This document shows, piece after piece, positions 51,332-59,447 of a DNA stretch of 64,000 nucleotides. The stretch's first letter is position 1; each line of letters begins with the position of its first letter. A model generated the notes under the pieces. That model was not told the DNA's origin and did not search any database. It saw only the letters and a list, made by a program, of their open reading frames with translations. The position numbers and the translations under genes are program-made. The stretch comes from an uncultured Gemmatimonadota bacterium (GTDB lineage Bacteria; Gemmatimonadota; Gemmatimonadetes; Gemmatimonadales; Gemmatimonadaceae): assembly GCA_903910555.1 (NCBI GenBank), contig CAIVZZ010000003.1, forward strand, positions 62,001-126,000, written 5' to 3'.

Positions 51332-52479
51332 CCGTTCTCGTCGGGTTAATGTCGGGGACGAGCCTCGACGGCATTTCTGCGGCCGTCGTGCGGTTCGATG
51401 AGGACAAGAGTGCGATTGGGTTGGAGCTGCTCGCGTTTGTCACGAAACCGTATTCGGCCGAGCAGCGCGCGCGGATCGAAGGTGCCTTCGCCGGAGGGAG
51501 TGCGCAGCAATATGCGGCGCTCGACTTCGAAGTCGGCGCGTGGCTTGCAGATGCGGCAGTCGCGGTGATGGCCGAGGCCGGTATCTCGCGCGCACATATC
51601 GTGGCGATCGCCTCGCATGGCCACACGATTTGGCACGATCCGCCGAACGCGACATGGCAGATGGGCAACGCAGCAGTGATCGCCGAGCGCACCGGTGTCG
51701 CGGTGATCTCAGATTTTCGCTCGCGTGACATGGCGGCCGGCGGGCAGGGCGCACCGCTCGTCACGATTGCAGACGCGATGCTCTTCGGCTCGCCCGACAA
51801 ATGGCGCGCGACGCTGAACCTCGGAGGGATCGCGAACGTGCAGCTGCTTCCGCCGGGCGGAACGCTGCCGAGCGTGCGCGCGTTCGACACGGGGCCCGGA
51901 ATTGGCGTGCTCGACGCAGTCGTTCGCACGCTCATACCAGGCGCGCTGTATGATGTTGACGGCGTGTTGGCGCGGCGAGGGACCGCACTCACGGCAGTGG
52001 TCGATGATTTGTTGACCGCGGCGTATTTCTCCGCGCCGCCGCCGAAGTCGACCGGCCGCGAATTATTCTCAGCTCAGTTCGTGAGCGATTTCATCAGGCA
52101 GTGCCGCGTAAGCAATCCGACCTGCACGGCCGAAGACATCATTGCCACCGCCACGCTGCTCACCGCGCGCAGCATCGCGCTCGCGTTTGAGAATTTCATT
52201 CCGGAACCGGTAGAACAGGTGCTCGTCTCCGGTGGCGGCGCAAAGAATCCCGCACTGTTCGACGCGATCCGCAACGAGATGACGAGCGCTGCGCGAAAAA
52301 CAAAGTCGCGAGTGCCGGCCGTCGTACCGTTCGAAGATTTCTACTTCGACGGCGAAGCGAAAGAGGCGGTCGCGTTCGCATTCCTCGGCTGGCTCCATTT
52401 GCAGCGCCGTGCCGGCAACGTCCCCAACGCGACCGGCGCGCGCGGCCCGCGCATCCTCGGCTCGTACACACCGGCGTGA
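51328..52479 (+). CDS. anmK: Anhydro-N-acetylmuramic acid kinase
   Basis: Phosphorylates and opens 1,6-anhydroMurNAc to MurNAc-6P, the substrate of MurQ. Sugar-kinase fold with GLMSGTSLDGISA near the start, HGHTIWHDP, DFRSRDMAAGGQGAPL, TLNLGGIANV, FDTGPG and VSGGGAKNP. 383 residues from GTG 51328, which overlaps the murQ stop. Its own stop overlaps the next gene's GTG. Confidence 0.95.
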   Translation: MTVLVGLMSGTSLDGISAAVVRFDEDKSAIGLELLAFVTKPYSAEQRARIEGAFAGGSAQQYAALDFEVGAWLADAAVAVMAEAGISRAHIVAIASHGHTIWHDPPNATWQMGNAAVIAERTGVAVISDFRSRDMAAGGQGAPLVTIADAMLFGSPDKWRATLNLGGIANVQLLPPGGTLPSVRAFDTGPGIGVLDAVVRTLIPGALYDVDGVLARRGTALTAVVDDLLTAAYFSAPPPKSTGRELFSAQFVSDFIRQCRVSNPTCTAEDIIATATLLTARSIALAFENFIPEPVEQVLVSGGGAKNPALFDAIRNEMTSAARKTKSRVPAVVPFEDFYFDGEAKEAVAFAFLGWLHLQRRAGNVPNATGARGPRILGSYTPA

Positions 52480-53945
52480 CGCTCGCATCGCTCCTGGTTC
52501 CGGCGCTGCGCTGGGACCCCGGGCAGGGATTCTCGCATCTCCGGCGCACGATCGATGACGCGCTTGGCGCGGGCGTGGGCGGCTTCCTGATTTTTGGCGG
52601 ACCGCGCACAGCCGTTACGGAACTCGTGGCAGAACTGCATTCGCGGTCGTCGATCCCACTGCTCACTGCCGCCGATGCAGAGCGCGGAGCAGGGCAGCAG
52701 TTCGACGGATGCATCGAGCTGCCGCCGCTGGGCGCGCTCGGACTTCTCGAAAACCCGGCGGTGATGCGCCGCGCCGGGCAGATCACGGCGCGCGATCTCA
52801 AGCGAACCGGAATCAACTGGGCGCTCGCACCGGTGTGCGATCTCGATTTCGCGCCGGGAAACACGATCATCGGCACGCGCGCCGCGGGAGATAACCCGGA
52901 GCGTGTTGGCGAACTGATTGCCGAGTGGATCGACGGCTGTCAGTCGGAAGGCGTCATGGCGTGCGCGAAGCATTTTCCAGGGCACGGCCGCGCAGACGCT
53001 GATTCGCACGCGACGCTTCCCACGGTGACAATCAGTGCGACTTGGCTCGAGAAGGATGAACTCGCGCCGTTCCGCGCGGCGCTCGATGCCGGTGTGGCGT
53101 CGGTCATGACCGCGCACGTCGCGTATCCGGGGCTCGATCCATCCGGTTCGCCGGCGACGCTTTCCGCGCCGATTCTCACCACACTGCTGAGGCGCTCGAT
53201 GGAGTTTGACGGCCTGATCGTGAGCGACGCGCTCGAGATGCGCGGAGTGCTCACGACTGGCACCGAGGGCGAGGCCGCTGTCCGCGCGATTTCCGCCGGC
53301 TGCGACATGCTGCTCGCGCCCGCCGATGTCACCGGCCTCGCACGCCTGCTCGATCGCGCGGCGCAGCGCGGCGAACTGGATGAAGTCCGCGTGCGCGATG
53401 CAATCGACCGGCGCGACCGCTGGGCGCTCTGGGCGCGGCCCGCCGCCGGGCGCGAGCCCTCACTGGAAGATGAAATGTGGTCGCGTCAGGTGGCCGACGC
53501 CTCCGTGCATCTCGTACGCGGTGTGATCCCGCGCGTCGGCGGCGCAGTAGAGATCGTGCAAGTCGACGACGACACAAGCGGCCCATGGCCCGTTCCAAGT
53601 CGCGCACACTTTACGGACGCGCTCGGCGCGCTTGAAATCGAGGCCAATGTGATCGACATGAGCTCGACCGGAACACGGGTGCCGGTGTTGATCGCCGCGT
53701 TTGCCGACGTCGTTGCAGGCAAAACCGAATCCGGTTTTTCGCGTGCGAATCGCGACCGGATCGAGCGAGCCGCCGCAATCGCGCATGAACAGAAACGTGA
53801 GTCGCTGGTTGTGCTTTTCTCACATCCGCGCCATGCGGAGCAGCTGCCTGCGGTGGCTAATGTCTTGTGTGCGTGGGGCGGCGAGAAACCGATGCAACGC
53901 GCTGCTGCGCGGGTGATCGCGCGCGCGTCGCAGTCTAGCGGATGA
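52476..53945 (+). CDS. nagZ: GH3 beta-N-acetylhexosaminidase (NagZ-like)
   Basis: Removes GlcNAc from anhydromuropeptides. Family 3 motifs: KHFPGHGRADADSH (catalytic His/Asp loop) and nucleophile Asp in IVSDALEM. 489 residues, longer than Gram-negative NagZ (about 340); the extra C-terminal domain (about 330-489) resembles two-domain enzymes of the Bacillus type but lacks an obvious signal peptide. Supplies AnmK and MurQ within one operon. Ends overlapping the convergent gene by 11 bases. Confidence 0.9.
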   Translation: MTLASLLVPALRWDPGQGFSHLRRTIDDALGAGVGGFLIFGGPRTAVTELVAELHSRSSIPLLTAADAERGAGQQFDGCIELPPLGALGLLENPAVMRRAGQITARDLKRTGINWALAPVCDLDFAPGNTIIGTRAAGDNPERVGELIAEWIDGCQSEGVMACAKHFPGHGRADADSHATLPTVTISATWLEKDELAPFRAALDAGVASVMTAHVAYPGLDPSGSPATLSAPILTTLLRRSMEFDGLIVSDALEMRGVLTTGTEGEAAVRAISAGCDMLLAPADVTGLARLLDRAAQRGELDEVRVRDAIDRRDRWALWARPAAGREPSLEDEMWSRQVADASVHLVRGVIPRVGGAVEIVQVDDDTSGPWPVPSRAHFTDALGALEIEANVIDMSSTGTRVPVLIAAFADVVAGKTESGFSRANRDRIERAAAIAHEQKRESLVVLFSHPRHAEQLPAVANVLCAWGGEKPMQRAAARVIARASQSSG

Positions 53946-55365
53946 TTCCTGCGCCCTCGGGCGGCATCTGCGCGGCGAGCTTGGTGCCGGGCACCGCGTA
54001 GATGATCCGGCCGTTGCTCTCGGTCTGACCGCCGAACAGCACACCGATCACGAACCCTCTCGCGTCGAACACTGCGCTGCCGCTCGATCCGGAGGCAGCG
54101 TACGCATCGAACTGCAGCGTGTCCGCGAGCACTTTACTCACCGTGCCCAGCCCGAGCGTGCTCTTGGGGTTCAACTTGTTGATGTCGCCGCCCATCCCCG
54201 CGGTGCTGGTGCCGAGCGGGTAGCCCATGATTGCGACCGGAGTACCGACGCGCACTGACGATTGCTTCGCGACACCCAAGACGACCGGGTACGTGCCGGC
54301 GTCGTCGATCTTGATGAACGCGAGTTCGTCGGTCGCGCTCACCTTGATCACGTGCGCAGCTTTCCACGCGCCATGTGTGTCGTTGAAGATCACCTTCACG
54401 CGCTTTGCCGGACGGCCCTGCGCGTCCTGCACGACGTGACGGTTCGTGACGACCAGCCCCGACGGCGACACGTTGAACCCCGAGCCGCTCATCGTTTCGT
54501 CGCCCGCTTCCTGCACGGCAATAAAGACTATTGCCGGACCGTTTTTCGCAGCGATCGATTCGTAGTCGACGTTTCCGGCCGAAACGATTGAACGCTGACG
54601 CTGCTCGGCGAGGTCGAGGCGCGCGGAAAGCTCCTCGACATCTGCGTCGCCGCCTTTCTGCATCTCACCTTTGATGCGCGAACGGATCTGATCGGTTTCG
54701 CGTTTCGACGATGCGAGCGCCGAGTCGAGTCCTGCGACGCGGCCCTTCATCGAGCCGACGGTTTTCTCGAACGTCGCGCTGAGTGAGTCGTTGCGCTTGA
54801 GCAGTTCATCGACCCGCGCCTGCGCCTGCGCGGTGCTGCGATGCACGATCGCGTACGCGGCGCCCGCGCCGAGCACGACGATCACGCCAAGCGCGATCAC
54901 CAGTTTGCGAAGCGTGCCGGTCTGCTCCTGAACGGCATCGGCAATTCGCGCGGTAGTATCGCGGCGAGGTGCTGACGGGCGCGCGGAGGCGACAGGCGCG
55001 GCGGGTGCAGGTGCGTCGCTGCCGCCAACGCGCGTCTTGTCGGGCGCGGGCACGGCGGCGACTGCATGAAACTCCACGGCCGGCCCTTCGCGGCCAAACG
55101 CCATGAGATCGCCGTCGAACAGCGCGCGCTCGCCGGCGACGCGCTGACCGTTCACAAACGTGCCGTTGGTGCTGTCGAGGTCGTGCAGCGTCGCTTTGTC
55201 ACCGAGGATTCTGATTTCGGCGTGCCGCGACGACGCATCGGGATCGCGCTCCGGGTCGAAACGCAGATCGTTGAGCGGATGACGGCCGATGCTGATGACT
55301 GATTTATCGAATAGCTCGCGCTGGCCAGCGCGGGACCCGCTGGTAATGCGCAGCTCGACGCGCAT
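53935..55365 (-). CDS. FHA-domain membrane protein with trypsin-like protease domain
   Basis: 476 residues. Cytosolic FHA domain (1-100; SIGRHPLNDLRF, SSRHAEI, DSTNGTFVNG), Ala/Pro linker, membrane helix about 155-174, coiled-coil (180-262), then an HtrA-like protease domain with His310 (TNRH), Asp346 (TDELAF) and Ser428 (SGSSGSAVF), all present. No PDZ domain. The FHA part could bind a phosphothreonine made by the nearby kinase and control an exported protease. Its ATG overlaps the PP2C stop (TAATG). Confidence 0.88.
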   Translation of the reverse strand: MRVELRITSGSRAGQRELFDKSVISIGRHPLNDLRFDPERDPDASSRHAEIRILGDKATLHDLDSTNGTFVNGQRVAGERALFDGDLMAFGREGPAVEFHAVAAVPAPDKTRVGGSDAPAPAAPVASARPSAPRRDTTARIADAVQEQTGTLRKLVIALGVIVVLGAGAAYAIVHRSTAQAQARVDELLKRNDSLSATFEKTVGSMKGRVAGLDSALASSKRETDQIRSRIKGEMQKGGDADVEELSARLDLAEQRQRSIVSAGNVDYESIAAKNGPAIVFIAVQEAGDETMSGSGFNVSPSGLVVTNRHVVQDAQGRPAKRVKVIFNDTHGAWKAAHVIKVSATDELAFIKIDDAGTYPVVLGVAKQSSVRVGTPVAIMGYPLGTSTAGMGGDINKLNPKSTLGLGTVSKVLADTLQFDAYAASGSSGSAVFDARGFVIGVLFGGQTESNGRIIYAVPGTKLAAQMPPEGAGIIR

Positions 55366-56522
55366 TAGCTGCGATACTTGTAGACGGCGTAAGCGATGAC
55401 GCCGAGCGCGATCACACCGAAGATCAACTGGAGCACGCTCTTTGGCACGCGTCCCTCGGGAACCGACGCGCGCGAGACGGGCGCCATGGGCGTGGTCGGC
55501 GAGTTGCGTGCGACCGGTGTCTGTGGCTGGCGCGGAAGCGTGACGGTGTGGTCGGTCTTTGGCATCGCGTGCGCGGCGGCGTCGGCGGCCTGAATCGCGC
55601 CTAAATCGACCGGGATCGTTGCGCGCGACTCCGACTGGCTCGTGTAAACCTGATGTCCGACGCCGTCGCCAGCGGATGCGGCGCTGAGCCCCGTGCCGTC
55701 GAAGCGCACCGCGATCACAGTGATGTTATCAGGGCCGCCATTTTCGTTCGCGAGATCGATCAAGTGCTTGCAGACATCTACGAGATCGGGATCTTCGGCA
55801 ACGACTCGGGAAATATCGTTCGTCCGAATCTGTCCTGAGAGTCCGTCGCTGCAGAGAATGAGGACGTCGCCGAGATGGACCTGCTGGTACGTGAGATCGA
55901 CTTTCACGACCGGCTCCGGGCCGAGCGCCTGGAGAATGATGTTGCGGCGCTCGCTGACTTCGGCTTCTTCTGCGGTGAGTTCGCCGGCCTCGACGAGCTT
56001 CTGCATCAGCGACTGGTCTTTCGTGATTTGCAATGCGACGCCGTTGCGCACGAGGTAGGCGCGGCTGTCGCCGACCTGCGCGAGATAGAGCGTGTCGCCG
56101 AGGAATCCCGCGATCGTGGCGGTCGTGCCCATGCCACGATTCTCGGGATGTTCGGCGGCGTAACGATGAATGCGTGCGTTCGCAGTTTCAGTCGCGGCCT
56201 TGATGGCGCGCGCGAACGTCTCCGTGTCGTGCGTCGACGCCGAACGCCAGCGTGTGTCGAGTTCTTGCAGGACGACTTCGGTAGCCATCGCGCTGGCGAC
56301 TTCGCCTGCTGCGGCGCCGCCCATGCCGTCGGCGACCATGAAGAGCGACCCGAGCTTTGCGGGGTGGTGAGTGCGCACCTCGGGCTGGAGGGTCGCGTTC
56401 ATGGTGTTGAGGTCGGCGACGACGAAGGAATCTTCGTTATGCTCGCGCGTCCGCCCCACGTCGGTTTTTCCGAAGACGTGGACGATAATCTCGCCGGAAT
56501 TGGGGAAGCTGTTGGCGGTCAC
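55365..56522 (-). CDS. PP2C-family Ser/Thr protein phosphatase, membrane-anchored
   Basis: 385 residues from GTG 56522. Metal-site motifs are TREHNEDSF, VADGMGG, GDSRAYLVRNG, CSDGLSG and GGPDNITVIAV, all intact. A Pro/Thr-rich linker leads to a C-terminal helix (LIFGVIALGVIAYAVYKY), so the catalytic domain is held at the cytosolic face. It is the natural antagonist of the kinases encoded here. Confidence 0.93.
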   Translation of the reverse strand: MTANSFPNSGEIIVHVFGKTDVGRTREHNEDSFVVADLNTMNATLQPEVRTHHPAKLGSLFMVADGMGGAAAGEVASAMATEVVLQELDTRWRSASTHDTETFARAIKAATETANARIHRYAAEHPENRGMGTTATIAGFLGDTLYLAQVGDSRAYLVRNGVALQITKDQSLMQKLVEAGELTAEEAEVSERRNIILQALGPEPVVKVDLTYQQVHLGDVLILCSDGLSGQIRTNDISRVVAEDPDLVDVCKHLIDLANENGGPDNITVIAVRFDGTGLSAASAGDGVGHQVYTSQSESRATIPVDLGAIQAADAAAHAMPKTDHTVTLPRQPQTPVARNSPTTPMAPVSRASVPEGRVPKSVLQLIFGVIALGVIAYAVYKYRS

Positions 56523-56636
56523 GAAGGCGAGGTTACGTGGCGGGCTGAATATTGGACAGTGGAACCTAACGCGGCAGTCGGAGGGAGCGCGAGGAGCGGG
56601 TGTACTATTTGGTGGTGACTTAGATCACAAGCGCGT

Positions 56637-58304
56637 TTACTTGCACTTCCTGGCACTAGCCGCGGCCTGCGCGGTGGAGATGTGATTCTTATTCGAGTCG
56701 TTGTTCACGACATCTCGAACGGCCTTGCATAGGTCTGTGTCGTTCTCGGTAATGCCGTACGCCATCATTCGCACGTAAATGGCATTACTGCGATCCTGGC
56801 CAGAGAGTTTCTGAATGATTGGGGTCAGCGCGGCGATTGCGCTCTCGGCATCGGACTGTGTCGGCGTTCCCTGATTGATCACAGTGTCCCAGTGGTCGAC
56901 GGTGGCGACGAGGTTTTCCGCCGGTGCCGCCGGCGGATTCGCCGCCGGCATCGTCGTCGCCGACTTACCCATCGGCTGAACCGCGGGCGCCTTCGTCCCA
57001 GGCTGCTTCGTATCCGCGGGCTGTCCCGCTGGAGGATTTACCGGCGCCGGCGTAGACGTGTTTGGCGCGGGCACCGCGGCATCAATCTTGGCGGTCGTCG
57101 TCGCAGGCGTTGCCGCACTTCCACCACCCTTCATAAACAGCGCCGCCGCCCCGCCGCCAACTATCACCACCACCGCGGCAACAATCATCATCATCGGGCT
57201 CTTCTTCGCCGGTGCCACAGCGACGGGCGCAGAAACCGGAGCCTCGATCTTCGCCGTCGCCCCGCCCTTCGCCGCCATCCGCGTCTTCGGCAGCTCCGCG
57301 GCCGCAGCGCCCATCACCATCGTCCCCGCCGCCGCAGCAACCGCCGCCGGCATATTCTCAACGGCCTTTGAAATATCGCGGCCGAACTCATCCGATTTCT
57401 GGTAACGCTCGTCGGCATCGCGCGCGAGCACTCTGTCCATCACCGTCTGAAGTTCCGCCGGCCACTCGACATCCGGCTTCATCTCCGCGAGCGTCTTCGG
57501 CTGATCCGTCAACCGCATGATCATCGCTTCCTGCGCAGTCTCGCTCGGGAACGGCAAAAGTCCCGTCAAACAATTGAACGCCACAAGTCCGAGCGAATAG
57601 ATGTCACTCCGACCGTCGAGCTTGTCGCCCGCGAGTTGCTCGGGACTCATGTACTCCGGCGTGCCAACCACCAGGCCGGTCTTCGTCACCTTCTGCGCAT
57701 CGCTCGAGCTCGCCTTCGCAATGCCAAAGTCGACGACCTTCACCACATCCGCACCGTCGCGATCCTTCGCGATCATGATGTTGTCGGGCTTCAAATCGCG
57801 GTGGACGATTCCATAGTCGTGCGCAACGGCGAGCGCGTCCGCCGCCTGATGGATGATCGTCGCCGCGCGTGGCGCCGCGAGATATCCGTTCTTCTCAATC
57901 AAACTCGTGAGCGACTCGCCCTCGATGAATTCCATCGCCAGATAAATCAGCCCGTCCGACGTTTCGCCGAAATCGTAAATCGCGCAAACGTTCGGATGGT
58001 TCAACCGGCTCGCGTTCGCTGCCTCTCTATTGAAGCGCGCGATCGCATCGGCATCAGTGTTCATGCCGGGGTTCATCACCTTCAGCGCGGCTTTGCGCCC
58101 CATCTTCACATGCTCGGCGAGGTACACGGTGCCCATGCCACCTTCGCCAAGTTTCTTCAGAATGTGGTAGCGCTCTGCGACAATTGCGCCAAGCAGGTCG
58201 GCGGTGGTGCTGGCACTCCGCAGCGCGGTGCCGTCTCGCGGACAGAACCGCTCTGAGAGCGGATACTCCGTGCCGCACGTCGGGCAAACTTTCTGGTCGC
58301 TCAC
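56637..58304 (-). CDS. Zinc-ribbon Ser/Thr protein kinase with exported C-terminal region
   Basis: 555 residues. Zinc ribbon CPTCG ... FCPRDG (7-25), kinase about 45-310 (LGEGGMGTVY, ALKVM, HRDLKPDN, DFGIAK, MSPEQ), Ala-rich linker, membrane helix near 372-392 (MMMIVAAVVVIVGGGAAALF), Pro/Ala/Thr-rich spacer and a small helical exported domain with two Cys (DLCKAV, RKCK). Overlaps the FHA gene before it by four bases. Confidence 0.93.
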   Translation of the reverse strand: MSDQKVCPTCGTEYPLSERFCPRDGTALRSASTTADLLGAIVAERYHILKKLGEGGMGTVYLAEHVKMGRKAALKVMNPGMNTDADAIARFNREAANASRLNHPNVCAIYDFGETSDGLIYLAMEFIEGESLTSLIEKNGYLAAPRAATIIHQAADALAVAHDYGIVHRDLKPDNIMIAKDRDGADVVKVVDFGIAKASSSDAQKVTKTGLVVGTPEYMSPEQLAGDKLDGRSDIYSLGLVAFNCLTGLLPFPSETAQEAMIMRLTDQPKTLAEMKPDVEWPAELQTVMDRVLARDADERYQKSDEFGRDISKAVENMPAAVAAAAGTMVMGAAAAELPKTRMAAKGGATAKIEAPVSAPVAVAPAKKSPMMMIVAAVVVIVGGGAAALFMKGGGSAATPATTTAKIDAAVPAPNTSTPAPVNPPAGQPADTKQPGTKAPAVQPMGKSATTMPAANPPAAPAENLVATVDHWDTVINQGTPTQSDAESAIAALTPIIQKLSGQDRSNAIYVRMMAYGITENDTDLCKAVRDVVNNDSNKNHISTAQAAASARKCK

Positions 58305-59299
58305 ACGCTCTCCACGCGCAGGGTCTGATCGCCTATCAAGAAACGCTGGCCCGCCTTCAATGGTTTTTCGCCGCGCACCGCGACGGCGATGCCGTTGCGG
58401 CTGCCGTCGTCGAGCACGATGAACTCGAGATCTTCACTGCGCACTTCCGCGTGCTTGCCGCTCATCGTTTGATCGTACGGAAATACCCAGTCGCCCTGAT
58501 CGCGGCCGATCTTCACGCTGCGCGCAGGTGAGAGATGCATCGTGTCGCGCGCGCTGCCATCCGCGCGCAGCTGCGCAAGCACCGCGATATCGGCGCTCGG
58601 CGTGAACGATCCCAATCGGCGCGTCTGATCGGCTTCCGGTGGATGCGGACCCGGATAGCCGAGGCGGCGGAAGCGAATTAGCTGCGATCCAATCAGAATC
58701 GTGTCCCCGTCCTGCAGGCGGTACGGGCCGTCGGTGAAAACCCACGTGCCGTTTCGCGAACCGAGGTCGCGGACGAGCAGCATGCCGTCGCGCATCGCGA
58801 TCTGCGCGTGGACCGGGCTCAGGAACACGTCTTCAGGAAATCGTATGTCGCCTTCGCTGCGGCCGAAGTTGGCCTCGCCGCGATCAAGCGTGAACGACTT
58901 CTTCACTTCGCCGGCTTCATCGAGCAATGACAGCTTTGGGCCCGTGCCCGTGCCGCGCGCGGTGAATGTCGCGGTGCTGCTGCGCTTGGGCGCGCCGCCG
59001 TCGAGGCGCGCGCCGCAATGCGGACAGAATGGCAGCGCGGAGTCAGCCGATTTTCCGCAGCTTGGGCAGACTTTCACCTGGCCTCCCTTAGAAGCGTCGG
59101 GGAGCTTTGACGAAACGCGAGTGTCCGGCATTCCCTTCGAAGCGCGAACCGGCTCGGCGCTCGACGGGCGATCCGACTGCTTGCCCATCGCGGGTACCGA
59201 GATGACACGAGCCCCGCCTTTGACGACGGGTTTGCCGCAGTCAATGCAGAACTTGGACTGCTCATCGTTATCACGGCCACAGAAGCCGCAGCGATTCAC
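58301..59299 (-). CDS. Double zinc-ribbon, double FHA-domain protein
   Basis: 332 residues from GTG 59299 with ggag eight bases upstream. Two zinc ribbons (Cys4/7/18/21 and CPSC...CPHC near 76-93) and two FHA domains (about 120-210: FGRSEGDIRF, SPVHAQI, GSRNGTW; about 235-332: IGRDQGDWVF, SGKHAEV, GSRNGI). No membrane segment. It probably binds phosphorylated kinase or targets and recruits zinc-ribbon partners. First gene of the minus-strand signalling set. Confidence 0.9.
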   Translation of the reverse strand: MNRCGFCGRDNDEQSKFCIDCGKPVVKGGARVISVPAMGKQSDRPSSAEPVRASKGMPDTRVSSKLPDASKGGQVKVCPSCGKSADSALPFCPHCGARLDGGAPKRSSTATFTARGTGTGPKLSLLDEAGEVKKSFTLDRGEANFGRSEGDIRFPEDVFLSPVHAQIAMRDGMLLVRDLGSRNGTWVFTDGPYRLQDGDTILIGSQLIRFRRLGYPGPHPPEADQTRRLGSFTPSADIAVLAQLRADGSARDTMHLSPARSVKIGRDQGDWVFPYDQTMSGKHAEVRSEDLEFIVLDDGSRNGIAVAVRGEKPLKAGQRFLIGDQTLRVESV

Positions 59300-59320
59300 T
59301 CGATCATCTCCGATAGCAAC

Positions 59321-59340
59321 GCGCGAATTGGCGCGAATTG
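59321..59340. repeat. Two 10-bp direct repeats in a divergent promoter
   Basis: gcgcgaattg is repeated without a gap, one helix turn apart, in the 148-base region between the divergent FHA and amidase genes. It could be a pair of operator half-sites. Nothing else in the region explains it. Confidence 0.4.
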
Positions 59341-59430
59341 GTCACTTTTCCCTGAGCGGGGCGAATATAGACCGGGGTTCGGGCAGCGGCCAGTCAACGG
59401 GCGCCACTCGCGAATCGCGCGAGCGTTCGT

Positions 59431-59439
59431 TGCTATAGT
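59431..59439 (+). promoter_or_regulatory. Candidate extended -10 promoter, near-leaderless start
   Basis: tgctatagt fits an extended -10 (TGn plus TATAGT). The ATG of the amidase is only nine bases further, so the transcript would begin about two bases before it. No ribosome-binding site is visible, consistent with a leaderless message. No good -35 is seen, which an extended -10 can tolerate. Confidence 0.45.
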
Positions 59440-59447
59440 TTTCGCGT

